From NCBI GenBank assembly GCA_028095005.1, contig CM051459.1, positions 128,505,657-128,569,656 of the forward strand: a DNA stretch of 64,000 bases, read 5' to 3'. Shown one piece after another: positions 14,401 to 25,408 of this stretch. Position 1 is the stretch's first letter. Each line of letters starts with the position of its first letter. This DNA comes from Rhynchospora pubera (lineage: Eukaryota; Streptophyta; Magnoliopsida; Poales; Cyperaceae). A program made the translations under genes and the position numbers. The notes under the pieces were generated by a model. That model was not told where the DNA came from. It saw only the letters and a program-made list of their open reading frames with translations, and ran no database searches.

Positions 14401-14511
14401 TGAATTAAAACGGAGCGAGAGAATTACAATCTCGTCAGGGCTCAGAATGCCAAACTGGACCATGTGGACCTTCGCCACCTCGGCCGGCGAGAAAGGAAAC
14501 CGCATATCCAT
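5429..14511 (-). CDS. NRPB1: RNA polymerase II largest subunit (RPB1), 14 exons, complete
   Basis: Exons on the minus strand: 14511-14428, 13804-13541, 13320-13018, 12373-12215, 12113-11952, 11848-11628, 11529-11388, 10924-10589, 10341-10055, 9877-9619, 9226-6189, 6054-5983, 5883-5827, 5528-5429. They sum to 5,484 nt, exactly 1,827 codons plus stop, with every splice border GT..AG and phases in agreement. Visible landmarks are the N-terminal zinc site (C66, C69, C76, H79), the catalytic metal-binding motif NADFDGDEMN at 494-503 (three Asp), the bridge-helix region (GGREGLIDTAVKTSETGYIQ) and the conserved VAAQSIGEPATQMTLNTFHY stretch. The C-terminal domain starts near residue 1545. It has about 29 YSPTSPx heptads in the large exon and degenerate ones in the last three, ending in an acidic DDDE tail. 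The protein forms the catalytic core of nuclear mRNA transcription, and its CTD recruits capping, splicing and 3'-end factors. Length is close to the family norm. I see no defect. Confidence 0.97.
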
Positions 14512-14776
14512 GGCTACCCCTCACCAATTCCTCCCAATCAGTCAAATTAGGGTTAGGATTTGAGTTCGGAGCTCTGATACAAGAAAGAGAAGTCTCTTTT
14601 CGATTTTCTCCAATCAGTAGTCTAGCTTGACTATGGCTAAACCCATAGTTCAAAGATCAGTAGAAAAGAGAGGGAAAGAGAGAGGCGATCTAACTTTGAT
14701 TGATAGATCGAGAGAGAGAGAGAGAGAAGAGAGAAGGTTCCTCTGAAAAAAGAGGCGAGCGGAGGGGGTAGGGGTA

Positions 14777-14784
14777 TATTTATA
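14777..14784 (-). promoter_or_regulatory. TATA box candidate of NRPB1
   Basis: TATAAATA on the minus strand, about 270 bases upstream of the NRPB1 ATG. A CT-rich 5' UTR-like tract follows it (about 14730-14700). The position fits a transcription start near 14750, but the site is inferred from sequence only. Confidence 0.55.
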
Positions 14785-14789
14785 GACAA

Positions 14790-15600
14790 ACGAAGGGTAG
14801 AAGGGGCAAGTTTCTTTCGTTAGACCGCGTTTATCCAACGCCTGATATCCCCGGTGGAGCCCAGTTGTAAGTGAATCATCGGTGTATGACTGATATTAGA
14901 GATCGTCTAGGAATGCTTTTCGCAGCCGCCTTAGGGCATTGCAGTGTTGCTTATCGGGAATTCGGTTTTATGTCTGTTCTCTCCGGGCTTTACAAACTGG
15001 AGATATCCTTTTATGCTGCTTGTTGAGTGCTTTTAGGCCCATCGTTATTTGAGGCCCACTGCTTAGTGCTCATAGCCTCATACTTACTTCAGGAAAGGAA
15101 AAAAGGAAAAATAAAAAATAAAAAATACGATCGAGTATTTAGTACATGTATGAGGGCATTAACCCAATTGGTTTGAATTTCATTGCCAAAATGAATAATG
15201 GTTTAAATTTAAAATGAGGCAGATTTTTATTAGTCATGTTCTTGATACGAATTATTTTTATGAATCTTCTTGGTTACAGCCGATCATAAATTATTTTTAT
15301 CGCAGTCAAAGAAGAACAGTTATTAGTCAACTGTTAATAAAACTACTACATTTTTTTTTTGGAGAGCCAACAACTCCATATTTTTGCTGGGGAAATGCTG
15401 CTATGCGGGCCGATCAATATTGACCATCCATGTGTTATGAATCGGACGGATCACATATCATAAAAACACCCTCGCTCCTGAAAATCGGAAAATGATCTCT
15501 GTTAGATTTAACAGAGAGGAAGGGCAAAAGAGTCAATTTAGAATGAACCGTATCTATCCTATTCCATGTATCTTCTAGCATCTGTACTCTGCACTCCAAA
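14790..15600. other. Intergenic region upstream of NRPB1
   Basis: No gene was recognised. It probably holds the remaining NRPB1 promoter. The long minus-strand frames at 15435-15843 run antisense to the DUF4057-like fragment and have no recognisable domain. Confidence 0.5.
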
Positions 15601-15727
15601 ACCTCGCCTCTTTCTGTCCGCCAGAGAAAGAGAGGGAGAACAAAGCGCAAGGTTAGAGACAGACAGTGAAGGAAAGAAGAGAAGAGGTGTCCAGTGTCCA
15701 GTCCGAGTCTGAGGAAGAGAGATTGAG

Positions 15728-15850
15728 ATGGATAGAAGCACTCCAGTGAGGAAATCACACACCAACACCGCCGACTGCTGACGTGGCAAGAGGTCCCACC
15801 TTCCGAATCCGACCAGACCACTCCTCTCAATCGGAAACCCCACTAGGTCT
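15728..15850 (+). pseudogene. 5' fragment of a DUF4057-type plant gene, frameshifted
   Basis: From ATG 15728 the frame reads MDRSTPVRKSHTNTADC and stops at 15781. The frame that overlaps it by shifting one base continues LLTWQEVPPSESDQTTPL to a stop at 15846. Read across the shift this matches, from memory of the family, the conserved N-terminus of plant DUF4057 proteins (a TPVRKPHTSTADLLTW-like block). A single missing base near 15775 explains the break. Only this first-exon-like piece is present; the rest of the gene does not follow. It is one of several gene pieces scattered over 15.7-26 kb. Confidence 0.5.
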
Positions 15851-15859
15851 CACATCTTT

Positions 15860-16324
15860 ACTTCTTCTTCTTTTGTTTCTGTCCTTTGTTCTCTACTTTT
15901 GTTTCTTAAGTTCATCACTTTGTGTTTTTTGTTTTTCCTATTTTGTGTTTCTGTCTACCACCTGGGCAACGTCTCGATGCCAGCCCTGGAGATCGTGACC
16001 CCATCTATAGGTAATTTCTCTTTGTCTTTATTTTGACCATAATAATTTACACTATCATCGTTTATTACTGGAATGGGGTTACTTTTCACAGCCAAAATTG
16101 AATAACTTTGTAGAAAAATAAATATCTTTTGCAGTTTGCGGCCTTGTAATCAGTTTAAGAGTTTAAGTTCCAAAGCACACTCAAAGCTAATGTGCTCGAT
16201 TTGATAATTGTGGTCAAAATAATTGAAGCTACTGCATGGGTTTACTAATGCACTTATCATTGTTTGGCTCAGATGAAATTAAATTAATATAAAATTGATT
16301 GCTCATTGATCACTAGAATAAGCC
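15860..16324 (+). other. Pyrimidine-rich stretch with a possible small exon
   Basis: A long T/C-rich tract (15850-15960) is followed by a short open segment around an ATG (15976) that reads MPALEIVTPSI up to a GTAATT donor at 16012. The product is not recognised. It may be part of a chimeric transcript starting in the DUF4057-like fragment. Confidence 0.3.
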
Positions 16325-16645
16325 AAGTATCGGAAACTACCAGTAAAATTTAATTTTTTGGTGGGAAAATTACTCGGATGGCATCGATAAACAACATTAG
16401 CGGTGCCTAAACTTTTCAGAGCAGTTATCTTCTCAAATTCCTGACTTTTGTCACAAGAGAGCGCGATATCTCCTCGACTTTCTCTGACGAAGGCCATGCT
16501 CTTGTTTCGATCTCCTTCGAGCAATATCTCCTCGACTTTCTCTGACGAAGACCATGCTCTTGTTTCGATCTCCCCTGGAGCGAAGGGTACAAGGTTTGTG
16601 TGTCTCTTTTCACTCGATTTGAGTTCAAATCATTTTAAGTTTGTA
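16325..16645 (+). repeat. Dispersed ~300-bp repeat, copy 1 (direct pair with 24385-24690)
   Basis: Shared landmarks with copy 2 are a TTTGGTGGGAAAATTACTCG block, a CGACTTTCTCTGACGAAG block and a TCTCCCCTGGAGCGAAGGG block, in the same order and orientation. Copy 1 has an extra internal duplication of about 50 bp (16470-16520 and 16525-16572). It looks like the 5' leader of a repeated element. Both copies are followed on the plus strand by pieces of unrelated genes. Confidence 0.75.
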
Positions 16646-16821
16646 ATAGTGGTAGGGTTTTGGATCTGCTTAGAACTGACCTAATGAATAAACCATTGGG
16701 TTTTGGATCTAAGCTTGGAAAGATTCTTAATTTACAAAAATACATGTTGCCTAAATCAATACAGATTGTTTCAAACAATGGTGACTTCACAAGTATCAGA
16801 ACAAAAGGTAATGCCGTATCC

Positions 16822-17075
16822 AGCATCAATCATTCTGAATCATCCTTTAAAAGTATTCTTTTCATTTTGCTGCATTTCTTTTGATTCCAGAGCTTAAGTG
16901 TTGAGATTGAAAGGAAGAAGCTGCAAATATTACAGTGAATTCGGTTCATCCAGCATCAATCATTCTGAATCATCCTTTAAAAGTATTCTTTTCATTTTGC
17001 TGCATTTCCTTTGATTCCAGAGCTTAAGTGTTGAGATTGAAAGGAAGAAGGTGCAAATATTACAGTGAATTCGGT
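16822..17075 (+). repeat. ~125-bp tandem duplication
   Basis: The stretch beginning CAGCATCAATCATTCTG near 16822 is repeated almost exactly at about 16948. Each copy includes a TTGATTCCAG acceptor-like site and a short open segment reading SLSVEIERKKLQILQ. The near identity implies a recent duplication. The peptide is not confidently assigned. Confidence 0.85.
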
Positions 17076-17561
17076 TCATCCTGGTCTAATCAGGACCAAC
17101 CTTATGAAGCACTCCTTATTTGTCATGAGTATGTATCTAAAATTACCCAATTTCTATTCTGATTTTGTAAAAAAAAAAAATGTATTTGGTCACTCTCAAT
17201 TTTATCTGTTTCTCCTGCAGATCTAATCAAAGTATTCACCTATATATGCTGGAAAAATTTACCCCAGGTTTGAATTTAGTCACTTCATTTACTTAATCAG
17301 CATTTATATTGAATAAAATATAACATCTCTAATAAATCACATTTCTTACATAATTAGGTCAAACTTCCAATTCTTGTACTATTCTTTGTTTTCACTGATC
17401 TAATTAAATATCATCAAGCATCACTGTACCAGGCAAGGCAATACAACATGGTATCGAGTGGTACAATACAAGTGACAGAACATAGTTCAATCTTATTCCT
17501 AAATAACTCTTTATCATAGTACTGTACCACACTGATGCCATGTTGGTTAAAATCTTTATAG

Positions 17562-17690
17562 GTCAGAGAACGACATGAGGAGCTGGAAAAACTCAAGGCT
17601 ATTTTCGTAAAACGGGCAACAGATTTCCTCACGAATTATTTTTCTACATTGGCAAACTTCATGTTAACTGACAAGAGCTACTTTGCCCAG
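17562..17690 (+). pseudogene. Single-exon fragment of exocyst subunit SEC3
   Basis: An open 129-nt (43-codon) segment with an acceptor (TTTATAG) before it and a donor (GTTTCT) after it. It reads VRERHEELEKLKAIFVK, later FLTNYFSTLANFM and LTDKSYFAQ. This matches one internal exon of plant SEC3 (exocyst tethering complex, secretion). No other SEC3 exon was recognised in the surrounding 10 kb on either strand, so this is a captured or duplicated exon, not a gene. It lies 3' of repeat copy 1. Confidence 0.75.
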
Positions 17691-18211
17691 GTTTCTTTTA
17701 TTATTTTATTGAAGCACACTGGTGAATGGTGACCTCTCATATTCTGATAAATAGTTATGTACCTTGTGTTTTGTTTTTGGTTTACCTTCATTCTGACTTA
17801 TATTCTAATAAATATTGCTATGACATGAGACCAAAAGGTTATTGGAACTAGGCCTGTGATAATCACACTAATTATTAATGTAGTTGTCTTACTTTTATCA
17901 TTTTACTGGAACTAGACCTGTATAATTTGTATAGTTCTGGATACTGCTAAGGTAAAATCACGTATCCTTGAAGCAAAGCCTTCCTTACAAGGTCAGAAAA
18001 CTGTTCAGTCACATTTCAAGTAAAATACTTGCTAGTTCTTTCATTTGTGGTTACTTCTCACATACTGTACAGGTTGTGTGGTACTAATTTCTTCTCAAAT
18101 GCAAATAGGCATCGACACAGCTTTCGTAAAAAAGTAAATAACAGAAGCTACTAGTTCAAAATTACATATCATTCTTTAGTTCAAAACCAAAATTACAGAA
18201 ATTCAAATGCT

Positions 18212-21200
18212 CTAAAAAAGTATTTCGTCGAATTCCTCCATCTTCAATCCTGAAACAAAAGCTGAAACTTAGCATCGTTTAATTTGAAATTGTGCCAATC
18301 AGGTTGTTAAAGAAAGGAAAGTCTAGAATACCTGTTATTTCACAATAGCGCTTGTACCTGTTCTTGATTTCTGTTTTTATATTCTCATTTTTATTGACCT
18401 TCGAGAATATCATTCGAACAAGTACTTCTTTTCGAAACTGTTCAATATCAACCTGCAAATGTAACGCAAATGCACAATAAGTACGGTGCAAATAAAATTA
18501 ACTACATGAAGATTACAGTAATTAGAAATCACCTTTGGAAAATTGGTTATCTCTATCGACCCTTTCCAATACTTGATGTATGCCAAGGCATACACACCAC
18601 ACGAGCAAGAATCATTTTGTTGTGGTGCCTCGTTGATTACATTTACAGGCCATGTAGTAATATTTAGTGACTGATATTTAGCTGAAAGATTGTCATTAGA
18701 CTGGATTGCTAGGGTGATACATTGTTGGATTCCAGCGCGCTACAACAATTGGAACATGTCAGCGCGTTAAAAAAGAAAACCCACAATTAACAACATAATA
18801 AGGTTGTTTTCACTTACCAAATTTCTCGTGAGATCTTCATAATAGGCTTGATTGCGCTTTAAAAGCGAGTCCAGTATTTGAAATGTTGATTTCTTGAAAT
18901 TTAATACCCCTATGAGCCAATGTGAGTTCTCTACATTTATAGGAAAAAAGACCTACAATTTGAAATTATAAATCAGTTGTTTTCCCACTATAGCCTTCTA
19001 GGTGTGAGATACGCATATATTCAATTTAGACTTACCAAGTCGTGTTCCAAAAATTCTTTGCCGGCTGTCATATAATTTCTTTTACGTCTATTGTTCATGG
19101 TGTGCTCAATGACTGATCTAGAATATATGTCGGTGGTATGAGTTGTTACTGCCATCACCTTTAAAGATGCATGTCGGTCACTGTCCAAGGTTGCAATATA
19201 GCAGTTTATAACCTGTTAAGAACAAAAGTTGAATTGGAAACTTTGAACTTGTCTAAATGTGTCACAAACAGTTTATAAAATTATCTTTAGCCATTTCTAA
19301 ATTTTGTGTTTTTATTTGCAGGTTGAAAATCTAGCACTGAAATTGTTGACACAATTCATAAGCTGAAATCTAGTTTATTAAATTATAACTATCCAGTTGC
19401 TGAATGTAATGAATTAAATGAGGTATGGAAGGATATTCTCGATGCTGAAGCTGGCGAAATTTATATCAAGGTAAAATCTCTATTTTTATAAGCAATAGAT
19501 TACTAATAGGACCTCAATTTTCAATTTACATTGACTTCCAGTATTTAGGTATTTGCAAGTAGGGTCCAACGGATTAGTTTTCTTGCAAGGGAAATTCTGG
19601 ACGATGGTAATTTTGCACCTAGAAACAGTAATTTTCATTTCAATTTTCATACAAGCTGAATGATGATTGTTTAATAAAAATATGTGTACCTGACTTGGTA
19701 TCCATTTCGCGGTACTGCTTTTGTTTGAATCTTGAATGAGACTTTTTATATTTTTGACGGTCAGTATCACATCTAACTTATCATTTCGTACTATTTCTTC
19801 ATCTAATTTTGCGTCTTCTAAATACCAAATGGCAGCTAGTTGTTGAGGAGTGGGCATATCGGTGGACTTTGGGTCAGAAATGTCAGTGGCATCGCTGTCT
19901 GTTTCACTTGCATCCGAATTTTCAATAACACCTTCCGTGTCACTTGCATCAGACAAAATATCAACAACATGCTTGTATTTTGTTTCCTTTTCTTTCTGAG
20001 GTGTCTTACCGGGCTGTTTGTTCGACATCTTTGCTCTTTTCTGGAAATGTATCTCATATTTTTTTTTGTATATAAGTATGAGAGTCGAATATTAAAAATG
20101 TATAATGCATACAATTTGGCTAATTAGTGAGAGAAATAAACCTAGTTATTATATTTCTAATGAATATGCATGGTAAATAGTTTGCTTCTTGAATTAATAC
20201 GATGAAAGCCTTAGTATGATATTGCTACTTGCTGTTTCATTTTTCTCTCTACCATGTACATATTATCTTTCTCTAATTTTTTTTTAATTTACTGTTTCAG
20301 TGTATGCACATCTTATTGGCTTTTGTGGCTTTCAGTTTGTAGGGATTGTGGTTATCACTTATCAAGCTCATTTGTAAATTATCTAGCTCGGCTTCTGTGT
20401 ACGTATCAATGATTTGTCAATTGTCATATAGATGTTGGTCTATTCACTATACATTTGTAAACTATCAAATTTCATGCACGCCTATGTGAATCATGACTCA
20501 ATAAACCCAATAAGTTACCTGATTAAGGATCTCTACATTTGGGCCATCATTAGCTCCATCGATTATCCTCTTTGAGGTGCTACCTCTATTGATTGATGTC
20601 TTTGAAGGCGGTGTGCTACCTTTCTTTCCTGTGCAATTCAATTGCACTAAAATTTCGCCAACGAATCGACCTCTCATACGGTGATGATTATTTCTGATCC
20701 GCACACATTCACGAGTCCACTTAGACATTAGTGGATGGAAATGAGCATCATCATCCATGTCGCCAACCCGAACATGCTCGTAATAAAATAACTACAATAA
20801 AAGAAATAAAGGGTATTACTTTAGCATAAAATAGTGAAAAGAAAGGGAAAAAAATAGAAAAGTGTAATGAAGGGTTCCATGTTTACTTGAAGAAAGAACA
20901 TGCTTCCTTGAATACGTCTCGTCTTATCTAACAAGTGTTTTTCTATGCCCTCGATAAGAACATGAACGGTGAATTCAGCCCAATTTATTTTGGAAACCTG
21001 CGAGATGTCCTTCAGGTCCACAAAATTCAAATAATGGTATGGTATATAGTCGACTAATGGTGGGGCTAGAACCTCAGCAACCATCAAGATAATGAACATT
21101 CGAGTAAAGTTATCATCACGTGCGTCGGTACGAAGAATTAGATCTCTTACGTAGTCAAATGTGACTATTCCCTTGGATGGATCTTCAAATATCTGGACTA

Positions 21201-21761
21201 ATTCATCTTTGGGTGTTTTTTTGTCGAATCTAACAATTTTTCCTTCGTCACGCAGACCTAGGATACATGACACGTCTTGCGGTGTTATCGGCACATGTTT
21301 TTCTCCAATGTAGAAAGTCTGAGAAGTGGAATCGTAGACATCGACCATATCCACTATTAATGCGCGAGAGAGTTGTATTGAGTGCATTTCAAAGAAATCT
21401 CCAAAACCTAATTCAGTTATTTGTCTCCTTTGTGCAGGATGTAAATTTGCCAGCAAATTCGCAAATTGGCCTGCTAGATCAATTGCCTTTGTAGTTTCAA
21501 AAATATCAGTTAGAAAAAATGTAAATGTAGGATATAAATCAATAAACTGAAATTTAGTGATAACAAATGCATGCGTATTTTTCTTATAAAAGATGCATGC
21601 GTATTTTCTCGTAAAACTTGCATATATAGCACCTTTAGTTTCCTATACATGAGAGCAAGTTTCTAGCTTTCCCTTCAAAATTGAATGGTGAAAAAGGAAA
21701 AAAAACGTACACTAAAAGCAGATTGATGATGTTTGTTTTCCATTGTAGCGTTAGTTTCCAT
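18212..21761 (-). CDS. Ulp1-like cysteine protease with plant mobile domain (MULE-type transposon gene)
   Basis: Nine exons fit on the minus strand: 21761-21711 (putative start), 21546-20887, 20791-20519, 20040-19690, 19212-19036, 18952-18818, 18739-18533, 18452-18332, 18249-18212. They sum to 2,013 nt, 670 codons plus stop, with all phases consistent and no internal stop. Residues about 18-237 resemble the plant mobile domain (FGDFFEMHSIQLSRALIVDM, PITPQDVSCILGLRD). An acidic linker (SDASETDSDATD) follows. The C-terminus is a C48/Ulp1 fold with His515 (NSHWLIGVL), Asp532 (FQILDSL), Gln590 and Cys596 (QQNDSCSCGVY), so the catalytic set appears complete. Such genes travel with Mutator-like elements (the KI-MULE type); the native role is unclear, and the fold predicts cleavage of SUMO-like conjugates. 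The first exon is the weakest part. No terminal inverted repeats were found. Confidence 0.75.
19333..19470 (+). other. Unrecognised exon-like open segment inside an intron of the Ulp1-type gene
   Basis: A 46-codon open stretch on the plus strand, opposite to the host gene, between its exons 19690 and 19212. It reads STEIVDTIHKLKSSL and later NELNEVWKDILDAEAGEIYI, ending at a GTAAAA donor. An exon-like continuation (VFASRVQRISFLAREILDDG) follows near 19550-19610. The composition looks like real protein, but I do not recognise the family. Confidence 0.35.
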
Positions 21762-21769
21762 CACTTTCA

Positions 21770-22570
21770 ACTCTAACCTTCTCTCTAACCCTGCAACTAA
21801 AGTGAATTAATTGTGAATGACAATAGAAGGGAATATGAATATATAGCATACGGGATGCCAATTACATATTGGAATAAATAAGATTCACCCAAAAAAAAAG
21901 GACAAAAACGCTATGCCCGAAATATTGATTCTTCGGTTGGCCGCCAAATGCATTCTTAATTGGGAGAATCATTTTTGCTTCGATTTATCCTTTTATATTT
22001 TCAGTACCAATTTGGTTGTTTTGGTTATTATTGCTTGCGCTAAAAAAAAAGGTGTCCACTAAAAAAAACCACCCAGTAGAAATATCGGCCAATAAAGGAA
22101 TGACACATCAGGCAATTTTGAGAGTGGTTACTGTCCAAATTAGAATTAGGAATTCGCACCAGAAATTAAAGGGCATGCATTGTATAATTGCATATGCCAA
22201 AAAAAAATAGCTATCAATTGCGTCATTTAAAAATAGCTATCAATGTGATGTTTTTAATAAGGGAATGCAGACACGTAAAATTTTTTCATCAAATATTTTC
22301 ACTTAATTAGCATTTTCGTATTTTTAAAAATCGAAAAGTCCAAAATTAAACGAACAGATCTAAGAAAGAGTTTAATTAAACACTAGATGAGGGGTAGATA
22401 GTTATTTGGGAATTTTTCTTTTCCAAAGCTCGACAGGGAAAAAAAATTGAAATTCTTTTCTGAAATATATATTTTTTAAAATCACTAAGCAATATAATTG
22501 TTCTACATTTATTGACATTTTAAGTAGATAGTTATTTTTATATGACACATTAGTTCAAACCAGGCTTCTA
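21770..22570. other. AT-rich intergenic region
   Basis: Contains the probable promoter of the Ulp1-type gene at its left end. No further gene was recognised; only simple A runs and short open frames are seen. Confidence 0.5.
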
Positions 22571-22574
22571 AATT

Positions 22575-22972
22575 TCGACGAAATAACGGCGAAATAACAG
22601 AAATAGCGGTATTCTGTGCCAAACCGCATGAACGTTACAATCTTAGTTGAGAAAATGACGTAACGCGTTATTTCAGTTATTTCGGCGATATAACGCGTTA
22701 TTTCTGTTATTTCGGCGAAATAACAAGCTGTTATTGCTACTATTGTTAAATTGTGTATTCAATATTGAACTATTGTTAAATTGGTACAAGCTGCTACTGC
22801 TACTCAATATTGGTACACTGCAATATATTGAATTTGGTATGGCCGTATGCTATTTGTATGGAGTATTGGAGATGTATAAACATATAAATTGATAGTTGTA
22901 GAATTGATGTGTGTCAAACTTTGAAAAAAATACTACGCCGTTATATCGCCGTTATAACACCGAAATAACGTG
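22575..22972. mobile_element. Small element with GAAATAACGGCG-type inverted motifs (candidate MITE)
   Basis: The left part repeats CGAAATAACGGCGAAATAAC and TTATTTCGGCGATATAACGCG motifs. The right part (about 22935-22970) has the complementary GTTATATCGCCGTTATAACACCG. This arrangement of inverted subterminal motifs is usual in small non-autonomous DNA transposons. I could not define exact ends or a target-site duplication. Confidence 0.4.
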
Positions 22973-24180
22973 ATTAAATCACCTTACGTGTTTGGATTGT
23001 TTATTTGAACTTCTGAATTAAAGATCTATTTCGGGTTTGATAGAGCGATTAGTCAAAGCAGCTCTCCTTAGTTTAATATACAATACAAGCATAGGAGCTA
23101 TTAACTTGCTAAAACAAATTACTTCTTCATATGCCAAATAAACGATTCAAAAAATTTTATTTAGGACAAATTTGAGTTTTACAAATTTAATATTTCATTT
23201 TGGACAATACTTCCAATTTTAAAAATTGATAAAAGAAAATTGATGATATTTTAATATGAACAATGATATTTGGCGATTAAATCACCTTACGTGTTTGAAT
23301 TGTTTATTTGAACTTCTGAATTAAAGATCTATTTCGGGTTTGACAGAGCGATTAGTCAAAGCAGCCCTCCTTAGTTTAATATACAATACAAGCATAGGAG
23401 CTATTAACTTGCTAAAACAAATTACTTCTTCATTAAATCATAGAAACGATTCAAAAAAAATTTATTTAGGACAAATTTGAGTTTTACAAAAAAAAAAATA
23501 TTTTATTTTGGACAATATTTCCAATTTTAAAAATTGATAAAAGAAAATTGATGATATTTTAATATGAACAATGATATTTGGTGATTAAATCACCTTACGT
23601 GTTTGGATTGTTTATTTGAACTTCTGAATTAAAGATCTATTTCGGGTTTGATAGAGCGATTAGTCAAAGCAGCTCTCCTTAGTTTAATATACAATACAAG
23701 CATAGGAGCTATTAACTTGCTAAAACAAATTACTTCTTCATTAAATCATAGAAACGATTAAAAAAAAATTTATTTAGGACAAATTTGAGTTTTACAAAAA
23801 AAAAAAATTATTTTGGACAATATTTCCAATTTTAAAAATTGATAAAAGAAAATTGATGATATTTTAATATGAACAATGATATTTGGTGATTAAATCACCT
23901 TACGTGTTTGGATTGTTTATTTGAACTTCTGAATTAAAGATCTATTTCGGGTTTGATAGAGCGATTAGTCAAAGCAGCTCTCCTTAGTTTAATATACAAT
24001 ACAAGCATAGGAGCTATTAACTTGCTAAAACAAATTACTTCTTCATTAAATCATAGAAACGATTAAAAAAAAATTTATTTAGGACAAATTTGAGTTTTAC
24101 AAAAAAAATATTTTATTTTGGACAATATTTCCAATTTTAAAAATTGATAAAAGAAAATTGATGATATTTTGGACAATAGT
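22973..24180 (+). repeat. Tandem array, 4 units of ~305 bp
   Basis: Units begin with GATTAAATCACCTTACGTG at about 22973, 23275, 23582 and 23887, giving periods of 302-307 bp. They differ mainly in A-tract lengths and a few point changes, so the array is young. The last unit is cut short near 24170. It is unrelated to the ~170-bp satellite at the right end. Confidence 0.9.
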
Positions 24181-24384
24181 TTAGGTTTTCAAATTTAATA
24201 TTTCATGCATAATAATTCGACGATAAAATCAAAATATACCAACTAAAAACTGTTAAAACTATGCAGCATAGTTGTCCACGTCATCTATACATGGGTATGA
24301 TCCGTGACTCTTAAAACCAACCAATCATGAAATGCCATGTGTGATAAAAAAATTATGAAGTTTTTCAAAAAACGGTTATCTAAA

Positions 24385-24690
24385 CTAAGTATACGGAAAT
24401 TAGTACCAAAATTTACTTTTTTGGTGGGAAAATTACTCGGATGCTATCGATAAAAAAAAATTGCGGTGCCTAAAATTTAGCAGTTATCATGTCAAATTCC
24501 TGACTTTAGTCGCATGAGAGCGTGATTGTCTCTTCGACTTTCTCTGACGAAGGCCATGATCTTGTTTCGATCTCCCCTGGAGCGAAGGGAACAAGGTTTG
24601 TTCGATCTCCCCTTACTTACGCCATGGTTTCTTCGTTTACTTATATTTGGTTTACTTACGCCATGGTTTCTTCGTTCAGATCGTTTTAAG
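24385..24690 (+). repeat. Dispersed ~300-bp repeat, copy 2 (direct pair with 16325-16645)
   Basis: Same blocks and order as copy 1 (see above), without its internal duplication but with its own short duplication of a TTTACTTACGCCATGGTTTC block (24615-24675). Gene pieces follow it on the plus strand, as they do after copy 1. Confidence 0.75.
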
Positions 24691-24804
24691 TTTGTCTCCC
24701 TTCCTATATTGTAGGATTCGTCAATCTATTTGATGGTTCTTACGTTATTTACATGGAGAGAATTTCTTCAATTCCTAACCATTTTCTCTATCTCCTTCTC
24801 CTAG

Positions 24805-24855
24805 ATACAGCAGTAGAGGTAGGAGAGATAGAAGTCGATCTCCTTATTCGCATAG
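24805..24855 (+). pseudogene. RS-rich exon fragment (SR-protein-like)
   Basis: Between a CTCCTAG acceptor and a GTGATT donor lies a 51-nt open segment reading RYSSRGRRDRSRSPYSHR, counting the split first codon. Arginine-serine runs of this kind occur in SR splicing factors. It is too short to name the parent gene. It lies directly upstream of the S26 peptidase fragment. Confidence 0.45.
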
Positions 24856-25138
24856 GTGATTCGCTATTATCACCTCAGAATCTAATTCTGATTTTTTTCC
24901 CCAAATTTTATAAATATTTGTTGTGCATAGTTACAATAGAATGATTTTTTCTGAGATTGATAAAATAAATGATTGATAAAACCCCTTCATTGGTACCAAC
25001 TGAGATCGTACCAGTGTACCTATGTTATCTACTTCTCAGTATATGCAATTTAATACACATGGTTCCGTACCATCTTTATTGTATAGTAATGTGTAATCCT
25101 TCAGTTGGCGCCCACTTACATTATTTGTTCATTTGTAG

Positions 25139-25312
25139 GAGATGTGGTACTGATGAAAGATCTAGAGAAATCAGACAATTATATAGTCAGAAGATTGGCA
25201 GCAATTGAAGCAATTGAAGGTTATGAGATGGTTTCTACAGATGAGAAAGAGGAGCCTTTCGTACTAGACATGGATCAATGTTGGGTGTTGTCTGACAACT
25301 CTTCTCTGAAAT
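25139..25312 (+). pseudogene. Truncated S26-family (mitochondrial inner-membrane signal) peptidase fragment
   Basis: An exon-like segment after a TTTGTAG acceptor reads GDVVLMKDLEKSDNYIVRRL, then YEMVSTDEKEEPFVLDMDQC and WVLSDNSSLK. It resembles the central part of plant IMP1-like S26 peptidases (cf. the GD..V.. and VRRL.A.EG motifs with the catalytic-Lys region). The C-terminal block with the conserved DSR motif is missing: after SLK the frame runs into unrelated sequence. It is a captured piece, not a working peptidase. Confidence 0.7.
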
Positions 25313-25408
25313 CTTTTCTTCCTTTTGTTGGGTTTACTCTCCCTCTTTGGAATCATGCTTGATGTCACTGAACCTAAATTGTAGCATTTTTTATAATGCT
25401 ACAATTTC

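Noticed and set aside
15435..15843. Two minus-strand frames of 94 and 131 codons
   Set aside because: Antisense to the DUF4057-like fragment and its pyrimidine-rich surroundings; no domain.
16325..24690. Long terminal inverted repeats of a MULE around the Ulp1 gene
   Set aside because: The two homologous blocks are direct, not inverted, so they cannot be its terminal inverted repeats.
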